Shown in pieces: positions 1 through 7,895 of a DNA stretch of 64,000 nucleotides (the first letter of the stretch is position 1; each line of letters starts with the position of its first letter). The notes beneath the pieces are model-generated. The model saw only the letters and a list, made by a program, of their open reading frames with translations, searched no databases and was not told where the DNA came from. The position numbers were made by a program, and so were the translations under genes. Source of the DNA: a candidate division WOR-3 bacterium (lineage in GTDB: Bacteria; SDB-A); the NCBI GenBank assembly GCA_016926475.1, contig JAFGON010000023.1:1-64000 (forward strand), given 5' to 3'.

Positions 1-6
1 TAACAG

Positions 7-105
7 GGGTCTATCCTCTATAGAAAAAGTGTTTTAGGATACACTTTTTAATGAAAAGGGGACTATCCTCTATAGAAAAAGTGTTTTTATACACACTTTT
101 TAATG
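7..105. repeat. Two tandem 52-bp hairpin repeats
   Basis: Two near-identical units start with GGGG[T/A]CTATCCTC and repeat with a 52-bp period. Each contains a perfect 9-bp inverted repeat AAAAAGTGT/ACACTTTTT (24-32 with 41-49, and 76-84 with 93-101). The arms are identical between copies, but the 8-nt loops differ (33-40 against 85-92). A degenerate half copy (GGACTATCTTCAAAG) lies at 158-172. Conserved stems with variable loops suggest a structural element, but both arms are low complexity. The array may continue left of the window. Confidence 0.75.
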
Positions 106-109
106 CTAA

Positions 110-352
110 GGGATTATGATTTTTATTAAAGATAATCAGAGATGTAAAAATTTCAGCGGACTATCTTCAAAGAAAAATCGCTCCAAACATATCAAACTTG
201 CAACCAGAGCTTTGTTATTGACTTCTTTCTGAACAACATAGCCATAAATTGAGAAAAACTGTAAAATTTTTAGAGGATTTTTTTAAACGTCATGATTGTT
301 ATTGTCCATACAGTGATATTACATGAATCCTCTCATGCGAAACGGAGGAAAA
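110..352. other. AT-rich intergenic region, no gene seen
   Basis: No convincing reading frame on either strand. It contains the degenerate half repeat near 158-172 and the leader of the aldo/keto reductase gene, with a good Shine-Dalgarno GGAGG at 344-348. A frame open from 323 would add ten residues upstream of the preferred start, but it has no ribosome-binding site. Confidence 0.6.
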
Positions 353-1321
353 ATGATCAAAAGAAAATTAGGAAACAGCGATATTGAGGTCAGCGCAATA
401 GGCGCAGGATGCTGGGCTATAGGCGGACCTTTCTGGCACGACGGCTGGGTGGGATACGGAGACGTAGACGATGAAGAATCCATAAAATCTCTAAGGAAGG
501 CATTGGAACTCGGGGTGAATTTTTTCGATACTTCCGATGCATACGGTTGCGGCAGAAGCGAAAAAATAATCGGAGAGGTGTTATCGAAAAAAAGAAATGA
601 AGTCGTTATTGCGACCAAATTCGGCTACGTCTCTGCTGAAAACGAGGCAAAAATAATCGGAGAAAATGCTTCTCCGGCCTATATCAAGAAAGCCTGCGAA
701 TCTTCTCTTAAAAGGCTCAAAACTGATTATATTGATCTGTACCAGTTCCACATACACGATTACGACATGGAAAAAGCCGGAGAGGTCAGGGATTTTCTTG
801 AAGAATTGGTCTCCATAGGCATGGTAAGGAAATACGGCTGGAGTACGGCTGATCCAGAAAGAGCTAAAATATTTTCAGAGGGTAAAAACTGTGTTTCTTT
901 TCAGTTTGGTTTGAACGCATTAAGAGAAGATCCATTAATGGTTGATTTCTGCGAGAAGAATTCGATGACTGCGATAAACAGAGGCCCTCTCGCGATGGGA
1001 GTCCTCACGGGTAAATTCGACGAAAACACCGAATTCCCAGAAAACGATATGCGCAGGCGGTTCGGACTGAATTTTAAGGAAGGACACCTCGCGGAAAGAG
1101 TCAAACTCATTGAGAAAATACGAGGAATAATGACTAAAGAAGGAAAATCACTCGTCCAGGGCATGCTTTCGTGGATATTGGCGAGAAGCCCGACAACGCT
1201 TCCCATACCGGGATTTAAAAACGAAAAACAGATAATCGAAAATTCCCTCACTCTTTCTTTCGGAGCCATGAAAAAAGAAGATTACGAAGAAGTAAACAGG
1301 ATTACAGGAAGAGAGTTCTGA
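353..1321 (+). CDS. Aldo/keto reductase
   Basis: A 322-residue NAD(P)H-dependent oxidoreductase of the aldo/keto reductase family, expected as a cytosolic (beta/alpha)8 barrel. The catalytic tetrad is visible: Asp and Tyr in FDTSDAYG, Lys in ATKFGY and His in YQFHIHD. The N-terminal strand GNSDIEVSAIGAGCWAIGG and the cofactor-side segment SPTTLPIPGFKNEKQI are typical. I chose ATG 353 because GGAGG lies 4-8 bases before it; the upstream in-frame start at 323 has no ribosome-binding site. The substrate cannot be read from sequence. It is alone on this strand and converges with the FG-GAP gene. Confidence 0.93.
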   Translation: MIKRKLGNSDIEVSAIGAGCWAIGGPFWHDGWVGYGDVDDEESIKSLRKALELGVNFFDTSDAYGCGRSEKIIGEVLSKKRNEVVIATKFGYVSAENEAKIIGENASPAYIKKACESSLKRLKTDYIDLYQFHIHDYDMEKAGEVRDFLEELVSIGMVRKYGWSTADPERAKIFSEGKNCVSFQFGLNALREDPLMVDFCEKNSMTAINRGPLAMGVLTGKFDENTEFPENDMRRRFGLNFKEGHLAERVKLIEKIRGIMTKEGKSLVQGMLSWILARSPTTLPIPGFKNEKQIIENSLTLSFGAMKKEDYEEVNRITGREF

Positions 1322-1340
1322 TATCAGGCTTATTTGACAA

Positions 1341-2423
1341 TTATTCGTTTAAAAAAATTGATATTCTGTTTTCAGAGTAATTCGTGACGGCGATGTCTGT
1401 ATCGCCGTCGTTGTCGAAATCTGCTGCGCAAATCGCCCTCGGTTCCTCTCCGGATTCTCCTTCATACCCGATGACAAAAAGACCTTCTCCTGTATTCGTA
1501 TAAATCCTAATTTTTTCGTCCTGGCTGCTTATGACCGCAAAATCTGAATCTTTGTCGCCGTCGAAATCGGCGAACACCAAATCTTCGGGTCTGTCTCCCC
1601 CTTCATAAACGGCTGTTCTGACAAAATTCCCGCCGCCGTCGTTTGAAAACACCTGGACTTCATCGTCCGCCGCGCATGCGACGGCAAAGTCATCATCTCC
1701 GTCTTTGTCAATGTCCGAGAGGTCTACTGCCTTCGGCCAGTCTCCGCAGGATATTTTGACAGGTTCGCGAAAAACGCCGCCGTCGTTGACCAAGATCATA
1801 ATTTTATTTTTCCAGGCGTCACATACCAAAAGATCAAAACTTCCGTCGCCGTTTACGTCGGCGGGGCAAATCGCCGAAGGGCTTTTCTGCGCTCCGTAAG
1901 GGACTCCCTCGCCGAAATATCCATCCCCGAGGTTGGTAAAAATTCTTACTGTCCCCGAGTAATAATTCGCGACTGCCATGTCCGCATAACCGTCTCCGTC
2001 AAAATCGGCGGCGCATAAAGCTTTAGGGTCCTGTCCTGAATAGTATCTACTGCATTGGTAAAACGAATCAAAACACGTTCCTAAAAAAACCGAAACATGG
2101 GATATCTTTTCAGCGACGGCTATATCCAAAAAACCGTCTCTGTCAAAATCTGCAGAAGTTATATCAAAAGATCCGTCTCCGGCTAAAAAAGCCAGCGGAG
2201 GGTCAAAAGAGCCTTCCCTGTTGAAAATTAAATAGACGTTTTCACCGAGGAGTTGGACTCCGGCCACAGCGAGATCCGTGAAACCGTCATTGTTGAAGTC
2301 TCCGGAGCATATTCCGAAAGGAAAAACTCCTCCTCTAATTTCATTTCTTCTCCATTCAGGATAAGCGGATGTAGATAAAAGTATAAAAACGACGAAAAAT
2401 ATTGTTGATTTGTATTTCGACAA
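1341..2423 (-). CDS. Secreted FG-GAP/VCBS repeat protein
   Basis: 360 residues with an N-terminal signal peptide (hydrophobic core FFVVFILLSTSAYP). Seven repeats carry a calcium-loop-like DxxxDGxxD motif followed by a hydrophobic strand (for example DFNNDGFTDLAVAG, DFDGDGYADMAVAN, DFDNDGDTDIAVTN). Seven such repeats fit a single seven-bladed beta-propeller. No C-terminal sorting domain is seen; the protein ends just after the last blade. It is the last gene of a minus-strand group of surface proteins, 26 bp after the lipoprotein gene. Likely role is surface binding; the ligand is unknown. Confidence 0.88.
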   Translation of the reverse strand: MSKYKSTIFFVVFILLSTSAYPEWRRNEIRGGVFPFGICSGDFNNDGFTDLAVAGVQLLGENVYLIFNREGSFDPPLAFLAGDGSFDITSADFDRDGFLDIAVAEKISHVSVFLGTCFDSFYQCSRYYSGQDPKALCAADFDGDGYADMAVANYYSGTVRIFTNLGDGYFGEGVPYGAQKSPSAICPADVNGDGSFDLLVCDAWKNKIMILVNDGGVFREPVKISCGDWPKAVDLSDIDKDGDDDFAVACAADDEVQVFSNDGGGNFVRTAVYEGGDRPEDLVFADFDGDKDSDFAVISSQDEKIRIYTNTGEGLFVIGYEGESGEEPRAICAADFDNDGDTDIAVTNYSENRISIFLNE

Positions 2424-2449
2424 GATAAGAAAATTTTCTTCGTTATTGA

Positions 2450-3502
2450 TTATTCATACATTTTGGAAACATCGAAGAGGGTCAATTTCAAGCTGTCCAT
2501 GTCGAAAACGGTCGCTATGCCCCCGTTTATGCCGAGCAATTGAGAATTCTCCCCGAAACCCAGTTTAACCCTTTTCAGATAATTGCCTTGATCGTCAAAA
2601 ACGTCTATTGTGCTGTAGGCGTACTCATCCGAAGCAGCAAGCACCAGCAGCCTTTCTTTTTCCCTGTCGTATGAAACAAAGTAGAAAGGAGGTTGGGTCT
2701 CCCTGATTTTATCTTCCAGGTATTCCTTGTATTGTCCTGCCCTCTCGAATATTAGGTCTATAGCCTCCTGCGGGAAAGGCAGGGGTTCATAACTGACTGA
2801 AAAACCGCCAATCGCGGAGTCTTCCATTGTGTATTTGTATATCGTGTATTCTTCGGTAAATCCCCACCAAATCGTGTCTCCTTTTCCTGCCGCCAAAACT
2901 TTCATGGGCGGAGGGAGTTTAGCTTCCATGAGATCTACTTCCGTTTCGCCCTCGAATTTTTTCACGAGTTCTCCCGTGCTTATATCGCAGAATTCCATCA
3001 AGCTCTTTCCCATAAGAGGTGCGAACACCGCCAAAGTATCAATAATGTCGAAAGTAATGCTTATAACTCCTATCTGCACGGAATTCAGCAGTACTCCTTC
3101 GAGGTTAAAAATCTGAAGCCTTGAGTTCATTGGGTCGAAAATCGCTATTTCTCCTTCTTTTGTGAACTTGACAAATCCCGACTGCATAAAGTTGAATTCT
3201 CCGGGGCCTTCTCCTTTGCCGCCGAATACAGTCTTCAACTCATAGTTTTCGTACACAAAACACTGACAGAGGGAAATGTCGAGTACAGCCATGAAATCTC
3301 CATAAAAATCAGTCGAGCCGAAACTAAGCTGAACAAAAGAGTCGGTCATGACATAAAGGGTCTCGGGAACTACATACATGGGTTCTTTTGGTTCGTAATG
3401 TCTTATCTCAAAAGACTCCTGATCGTTTTTACTGCACGACAATACCGCTGCAAGAGTAAACACTGAAAATAACCCGAATTTTATCATAATTTTCATTTTC
3501 AT
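2450..3502 (-). CDS. Lipoprotein, 6-bladed beta-propeller type
   Basis: A 350-residue predicted lipoprotein with a lipobox (AAVLSC, Cys about residue 23). The body reads as repeated propeller-like strands, including GKGEGPGEFNFMQSG and IAIFDPMNSRLQIFNLEG. The G.GPGEF pattern is typical of the 6-bladed beta-propeller lipoproteins common in Bacteroidetes-like genomes. Its start overlaps the stop of the upstream zinc-ribbon gene by ATGA, so the two are probably translationally coupled. No catalytic motif was recognised. Function is unknown; a sensing or binding role is inference. Confidence 0.75.
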   Translation of the reverse strand: MKMKIMIKFGLFSVFTLAAVLSCSKNDQESFEIRHYEPKEPMYVVPETLYVMTDSFVQLSFGSTDFYGDFMAVLDISLCQCFVYENYELKTVFGGKGEGPGEFNFMQSGFVKFTKEGEIAIFDPMNSRLQIFNLEGVLLNSVQIGVISITFDIIDTLAVFAPLMGKSLMEFCDISTGELVKKFEGETEVDLMEAKLPPPMKVLAAGKGDTIWWGFTEEYTIYKYTMEDSAIGGFSVSYEPLPFPQEAIDLIFERAGQYKEYLEDKIRETQPPFYFVSYDREKERLLVLAASDEYAYSTIDVFDDQGNYLKRVKLGFGENSQLLGINGGIATVFDMDSLKLTLFDVSKMYE

Positions 3503-3711
3503 ATCCTCTTCTTGAGATTCATTCTGGCGTCGTGAATCGCTTCATTGTCGCCCATTGATATCTCTCCGTTGTCAATCCTGACGTGAAAGCCGCAATCAGG
3601 ATTGTTGCATACCCATGCTTTGTACTGGATTGTCGCGCCTTCTCTTCCGTAATCAGACAAAGGCAGCAACACTCCGGTTTGACACTTAAGGCATTTAGGC
3701 CACTGCTCCAC
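3499..3711 (-). CDS. Small zinc-ribbon protein
   Basis: A 70-residue protein with two Cys pairs, KCLKC near the N terminus and CNNPDC about 30 residues later, arranged as a zinc ribbon. The C terminus is charged and has no membrane segment. It is 4-bp overlapped (ATGA) with the downstream propeller lipoprotein, which supports it being a real gene. A good purine-rich site (GAGGTG) precedes the start. No specific family was recognised; nucleic-acid or protein binding is possible. Confidence 0.7.
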   Translation of the reverse strand: MEQWPKCLKCQTGVLLPLSDYGREGATIQYKAWVCNNPDCGFHVRIDNGEISMGDNEAIHDARMNLKKRI

Positions 3712-3772
3712 TTTTCACCTCCTCTTCTTCAATTATCCCTTAAATAAAACGGAATCGATATTTTTCAAAAAT

Positions 3773-4720
3773 TCAGATGTCAAGGGTGAAAGAAACCCTA
3801 TCCGCACCTCCGAGATAACCGTATGAATAATGAACCGCGTCTATTGAAAAATAATTGTCTTTTCCGAGCGGCATCATGACCCCTAAACCGAAAGACCATC
3901 CGCTCCAATCTCCCGTCTTTTCTATCGGCTGGTAACCCCCGCGAATCGAAAAGCCGTTGAAGGCAAAATCGAGATTGGTAGGCAAAAGGGTCAATTCCCC
4001 TCCGAAGCCTGAAGAAATTTTCGAAAATTCCGAAAAACCGAGATCGGCGCTCAAAGTCGTCTTTAAAACAAAGGATTCGAGATCGAGAGGAAGCACTATT
4101 GCCGTCCCTGTTCTAAGTTCTGTGGGCGGGAGGTCCCTTTCGTCTATAAAGACGATGCCTGGTCCTACATTTTTCAAAGCCACTCCGAACCTGAAAAAAG
4201 GGTGGGGCACAAAAAGAATCCCTCCGTCTAAAGTCGCTGTTCTCGCCGTTCTGTCCCCCAGCTTGCTCTGTATTCCCCTGACCGAAGCTCCAGCGAACAA
4301 ATTATCACCGTAGATTTCCCTGCCGAAAGAGACTAAGAACATGGCGTCGTAATTGCTGAAGCTTCCGTTTTCGTTTCCGTTTTCGTCTCTTCTTGTGTCG
4401 CTCGCGCTCAAAAAAGCTCCGCCTAAGCCCAGAACGCCTAAAGACTTCAACCTGACGATGAAAGCTCCTGCTCCGTAGTTTATGTTTTCGAAAAGGTTCA
4501 AGAAAGAAAATGTTCCTCCGAGAGCATAGGTCTGTCCAAGTCCAGCGGGATTCCAGAAAACGCAATTCGCGTCATCTGCCACAGCCGTGTAGGCTGAGCC
4601 GAGAGCGACTGGTCTTGCGCCGATTCCGATTTTAAGAAACGTACTGCCGGTGACGCCGGAGCTGAAAGAGAAAAGAACCGATGCCGTAAAAAACAGAGCT
4701 GAAAACAGTCGAATTATCAT
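3773..4720 (-). CDS. PorV/PorQ-family outer-membrane protein
   Basis: 315 residues with a signal peptide and the family signature near the mature N terminus: FLKIGIGARPVALGSAYTA followed by ADDANCVFWNPAGL. The rest alternates polar and hydrophobic residues, as in an outer-membrane beta-barrel, and ends in a short aromatic/hydrophobic strand (VSFTLDI). PorV proteins shuttle type IX secretion cargo at the outer membrane in Bacteroidetes. The gene begins one base after the stop of an M6 peptidase carrying a sorting-like C terminus, which fits such a partnership but does not prove it. It could be a general FadL-like or PorQ-like barrel instead. Confidence 0.85.
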   Translation of the reverse strand: MIIRLFSALFFTASVLFSFSSGVTGSTFLKIGIGARPVALGSAYTAVADDANCVFWNPAGLGQTYALGGTFSFLNLFENINYGAGAFIVRLKSLGVLGLGGAFLSASDTRRDENGNENGSFSNYDAMFLVSFGREIYGDNLFAGASVRGIQSKLGDRTARTATLDGGILFVPHPFFRFGVALKNVGPGIVFIDERDLPPTELRTGTAIVLPLDLESFVLKTTLSADLGFSEFSKISSGFGGELTLLPTNLDFAFNGFSIRGGYQPIEKTGDWSGWSFGLGVMMPLGKDNYFSIDAVHYSYGYLGGADRVSFTLDI

Positions 4721-4721
4721 T

Positions 4722-6473
4722 TCAATGTATAAAAGTTATTCTGCCGAAATTTCTTTCTTCGGAAAACGGCGTCAGTTCAATTATATACAAATACATACCG
4801 CTTGAAACTTCATCGCTGTCTTCGTTTCTTCCGTCCCATATCGCTTCTCTCGATACGGGTGTTATCTCGGATGGGTCGTCTAAAATTCTAACTACCTCAC
4901 CCGCGATGTTGAATATTATCACCCTGAAAAGAGGGAACATACCCTCCGCTCTTTCTCCTATCGGCTGGTATTTTATAGTGCAGAAATCAGAGTATGAATG
5001 CTTTTCGAAAGGATTCGGATAAGAAAATACTTTTCCCAGCAAAACGGGACCAGCTTCTATATCGGCGAACATCACTTGCGCGCAAGAGGACATGTTTTTC
5101 ATTTTCACTCCGCTCGGCGTTCCGTCCCAAAGATAGGGTGAGGGTACTTCTCTGGAACCCAATTCATAGGTCGAACTGCTGAAAAGGTCGCCTTCCTCGC
5201 CAAGAGTCGAAGTAGAGGGATCCCCGCTCGCCTTGACCAAAGACACGAGTCTTCTCTCTCCGTCGTTGTTGTCTGGTCTGGATTCATCTATGTGCCACAC
5301 GGCAATTCCTTCGTCAGGAAGGGCGATTTCAAAAAAACCCGTCTTAAATCTGTTCTCCATTATAAAGTATTCACCGGTTCCGGGATGGTAGTCCGTCCAA
5401 TCTACACCGTAAGGATTTTGAAGGACTCTCCAATCCTTGGGCATCGTAGGTCCTCCGGCGGCGTCCAAAACCGCCCCTTTTACAAGGTCGGGAACTCCCG
5501 GAACGTCCCTTTCTATAGAGTCGGGATTGACCCAGCCCAAGAGCATTTTAATCCAAAGGGAGGGATGCGCGGGTCTTGTACCAGGCTGTTCCCCCGAAAG
5601 TTTGTTCCAGCTTCCTGCGTCCATGAGCTCAAATCTTCCCACTACAGAATTTCCTTCGTCTGTATTGTAGAGGTCAGGAGCTCCGAGGACATGGCAGAAT
5701 TCGTGGCAGAAAACACCAACCGTGACAAGCGATCCGTCTTCATTTTCTTCGGGTTCCATGGAATATACACCGAGAGTGCATCCGCTCGAAATTATGTAAG
5801 GACAGGAGGGGTCGTAGTTGTCTCTTATAAGCTGGCAAAGCTCTCGAGCATCCGCTTTATGAGACCAAATGTCCATAGTGTCTCCTGTCTGCTCCGCTCC
5901 TGGACCGGCATGAACCACAAAAAGTCCATGCGCCACCCTGTCTCCGTCCGGGTCGAGAGAGTTCAAGTCAAAACCTGTAGCCTCGGCTCTGTAAACAGCG
6001 TCTCTTACAGCCATGTAGACGCCTATGCTCGTGTTTTGCGTATAGGGGTCAAATATCCACTCTATTCCGTAGTAGTGAATCGCGTATGCCATCTTCGGAT
6101 AATAACTGCGCACCCAGTCGACAATGACGCCGTTTACCGAAAACTGACCGTAGCTTACTTCTCTGTAATAAGAATACATACTTCCCGGATTTGAGGGTGA
6201 AAAAAGCAGTTCATCATAACTTGACGCCGTGTGCGAGGGATTGTGCGTCTGATCTGAAAAGTCGAATAAGACCACCGCCGTCGATAGGGAAGGCGGAGTT
6301 TTCACTCCATAGTCAGTGCTGAATATTCTACTTTCCGGATTTTCTATCCCGAATTTCTTCCCGGGGAAAGAGATGCCTGTGTGCACCACTGTGCCGTTTT
6401 CGTCGCAGAGCCCCGGAAGAGGAGGCATTAAATCGAAAACCGACACGCATATATATAAAATGAGACAGAGCAT
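4722..6473 (-). CDS. M6-family metallopeptidase with FlgD-like C-terminal domain
   Basis: A 583-residue secreted zinc peptidase of the immune-inhibitor-A (M6) type. The zinc motif HEFCHVLGAPD gives His257, Glu258 and His261, with Asp in the following GAPD. The N terminus has a hydrophobic stretch (MLCLILYICVSVF) acting as a signal. The last ~80 residues form a FlgD-like Ig domain (VIIFNIAGEVVRIL ... WDGRNEDSDEVSSGMYLY) of the kind found on type IX secretion cargo. ATG 6473 lies exactly seven bases below a good -10, so the mRNA is probably leaderless. It heads the surface-protein group. Confidence 0.9.
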   Translation of the reverse strand: MLCLILYICVSVFDLMPPLPGLCDENGTVVHTGISFPGKKFGIENPESRIFSTDYGVKTPPSLSTAVVLFDFSDQTHNPSHTASSYDELLFSPSNPGSMYSYYREVSYGQFSVNGVIVDWVRSYYPKMAYAIHYYGIEWIFDPYTQNTSIGVYMAVRDAVYRAEATGFDLNSLDPDGDRVAHGLFVVHAGPGAEQTGDTMDIWSHKADARELCQLIRDNYDPSCPYIISSGCTLGVYSMEPEENEDGSLVTVGVFCHEFCHVLGAPDLYNTDEGNSVVGRFELMDAGSWNKLSGEQPGTRPAHPSLWIKMLLGWVNPDSIERDVPGVPDLVKGAVLDAAGGPTMPKDWRVLQNPYGVDWTDYHPGTGEYFIMENRFKTGFFEIALPDEGIAVWHIDESRPDNNDGERRLVSLVKASGDPSTSTLGEEGDLFSSSTYELGSREVPSPYLWDGTPSGVKMKNMSSCAQVMFADIEAGPVLLGKVFSYPNPFEKHSYSDFCTIKYQPIGERAEGMFPLFRVIIFNIAGEVVRILDDPSEITPVSREAIWDGRNEDSDEVSSGMYLYIIELTPFSEERNFGRITFIH

Positions 6474-6479
6474 ACATGT

Positions 6480-6508
6480 ATCTTAATTTCAAAATCTTAA
6501 ACTGTCAA
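6480..6508 (-). promoter_or_regulatory. Sigma-70-like promoter for the M6 peptidase group, leaderless
   Basis: On the minus strand, TTGACA (6508-6503), a 17-bp spacer and TAAGAT (6485-6480). The base seven below the -10 is the A of ATG at 6473, and there is no Shine-Dalgarno. This is a direct sequence reading; the transcription start is inferred. Confidence 0.65.
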
Positions 6509-6580
6509 ACCCGGTTTTATGCTGTTGTCAGTTCATTTATTATTTGTTAGTCTTTCAAATAAAACGTTGCAGGAGGACTC

Positions 6581-7840
6581 GTGAGAACTATTTTAATCAG
6601 CTCGATAGTTCTTTTTTCGGCGTCGTCAACTTTCCCGACACCCATTGTCGTGTCGGGTGGAAACCAAAACGACATAATCGGAAGATTTCTGAGGATAGAC
6701 AACGGCACTCTTTTGGCTGTAATAGAGAGAAATCCAGATTGGAATTCGGGCGATTTTTATTCGTCATTATCTACGGACAACGGACTGACATGGGGTTCGC
6801 TTTCTCCAGTCATAGTCAGCGCCGGCAACCAGTCCACGTTTTCTCTCACTAAAGGAAATTCAGACACAATTCTGCTCTTTTACGCCTCCGATGAATCCGG
6901 CGTTTACAGGATATACAGCGCGTTTTCTCTAAACGGCACGACCTGGTCGAATTCAGGTCAGGTCGATTTGGGGTGGTCCTCATCCCAGAATGTTTACGAT
7001 CCATCGGTGGAAAGAGAAAACGATGGATCTCTGACCATGACATATATATCAATGGGGTTTGGCGCTTACATCGCGCATAGACCTTCAGGAGGGCAATGGG
7101 ACCACGACAAAATTCTGCTCCAAACAGGAGCTTACAGGGTTCGGGTGTGTAAAAGCGCAGCAGGGACGTATATGGCCTCATACCATAGACGCACCGGAAC
7201 GACCTACCAGTACGACGTGTTTGTCAGAACTTCAAGCGACAGGTTAAACTGGTCCCAGGAAACACAGTTGACAACAAATCAAAATTCCCACGATCCCTTC
7301 TGCTCCATAACACCTGACGGATCTTTTATGGTGGACTACGCCAAAAATGTCTCCGGCGTCTACAACATCCATTCCCGAATTTCTTCTGACGGGGTCAACT
7401 GGGAACCCGAAGTTCAAATAACAAACGACATGACATTCAACACTCAACCATGTTTATTCGTCGAAAACGACACTATATACAGGATGTGGACGCACGCGAT
7501 AGACTACAACACTGACAACGATATATATTTTGAAAAGTTCATCTATACTCCTAACTCAGTTGAACAGGATACGGCCCTCGTTTTAGAATTTTTAGATTTT
7601 AACGCAGTACAGCAAGGGAACTGTATACTCCTGGAAATCCGCTCCATAGACGAAATTTTCCTCTCTTTGAGCGTTTTCGACTTCACGGGCAGAAAAGTTC
7701 TGCATGACGCCGTACTCGCGACTCAAGGAGCATCAGAAAAAACGATTGACGCATCAAGCCTTTCTTCCGGTGTTTATTACATCGCTCTGAAAACCCGGGG
7801 ATTCATACGCGCGGAAAAATTTTTTTACATCAAGATGTAG
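6581..7840 (+). CDS. Secreted sialidase-fold (BNR/Asp-box) protein with sorting-like C terminus
   Basis: 419 residues, GTG start with AGGAGG at 6571-6576. A short signal peptide (ILISSIVLFSASSTFP) precedes a beta-propeller with Asp-box elements: STDNGLTWGS, SLNGTTWSN, SSDRLNWSQ, SSDGVNWEP. This is the six-bladed sialidase fold, but I cannot point to the full sialidase catalytic set, so hydrolase activity is unproven. The C-terminal ~80 residues (LSVFDFTGRKVL ... SSGVYYIAL) resemble the type A sorting domain of type IX cargo. The last two codons and stop lie inside a broken duplicate of the gmhA 3' end. Confidence 0.82.
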   Translation: MRTILISSIVLFSASSTFPTPIVVSGGNQNDIIGRFLRIDNGTLLAVIERNPDWNSGDFYSSLSTDNGLTWGSLSPVIVSAGNQSTFSLTKGNSDTILLFYASDESGVYRIYSAFSLNGTTWSNSGQVDLGWSSSQNVYDPSVERENDGSLTMTYISMGFGAYIAHRPSGGQWDHDKILLQTGAYRVRVCKSAAGTYMASYHRRTGTTYQYDVFVRTSSDRLNWSQETQLTTNQNSHDPFCSITPDGSFMVDYAKNVSGVYNIHSRISSDGVNWEPEVQITNDMTFNTQPCLFVENDTIYRMWTHAIDYNTDNDIYFEKFIYTPNSVEQDTALVLEFLDFNAVQQGNCILLEIRSIDEIFLSLSVFDFTGRKVLHDAVLATQGASEKTIDASSLSSGVYYIALKTRGFIRAEKFFYIKM

Positions 7841-7895
7841 TTATCCGGGAACAAGATTCTTTCAACGCCTTAGATAATTATGTGCAGTGTTGTCA
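7833..7895 (-). pseudogene. Broken duplicate of the gmhA 3' end
   Basis: These 63 bp match the true gmhA 3' end at 9641-9703 with 5 mismatches by hand alignment. Read on the minus strand they encode ATG-Thr-Thr-Leu-His-Ile-Ile-Ile, then TAA where gmhA has GAA. The frame continues Gly-Val-Glu-Arg-Ile-Leu-Phe-Pro-Asp-Asn-Tyr-Ile and ends in TTG instead of the gmhA TGA stop. The fragment abuts the stop codon of the radical SAM gene and supplies the stop codon of the sialidase-fold gene. Confidence 0.88.

Noticed and set aside
5292-6194. Long plus-strand open frame (300 codons) opposite the M6 peptidase
   Set aside because: It is the antisense of a clear peptidase gene; its translation has no signal, domain or ribosome site.
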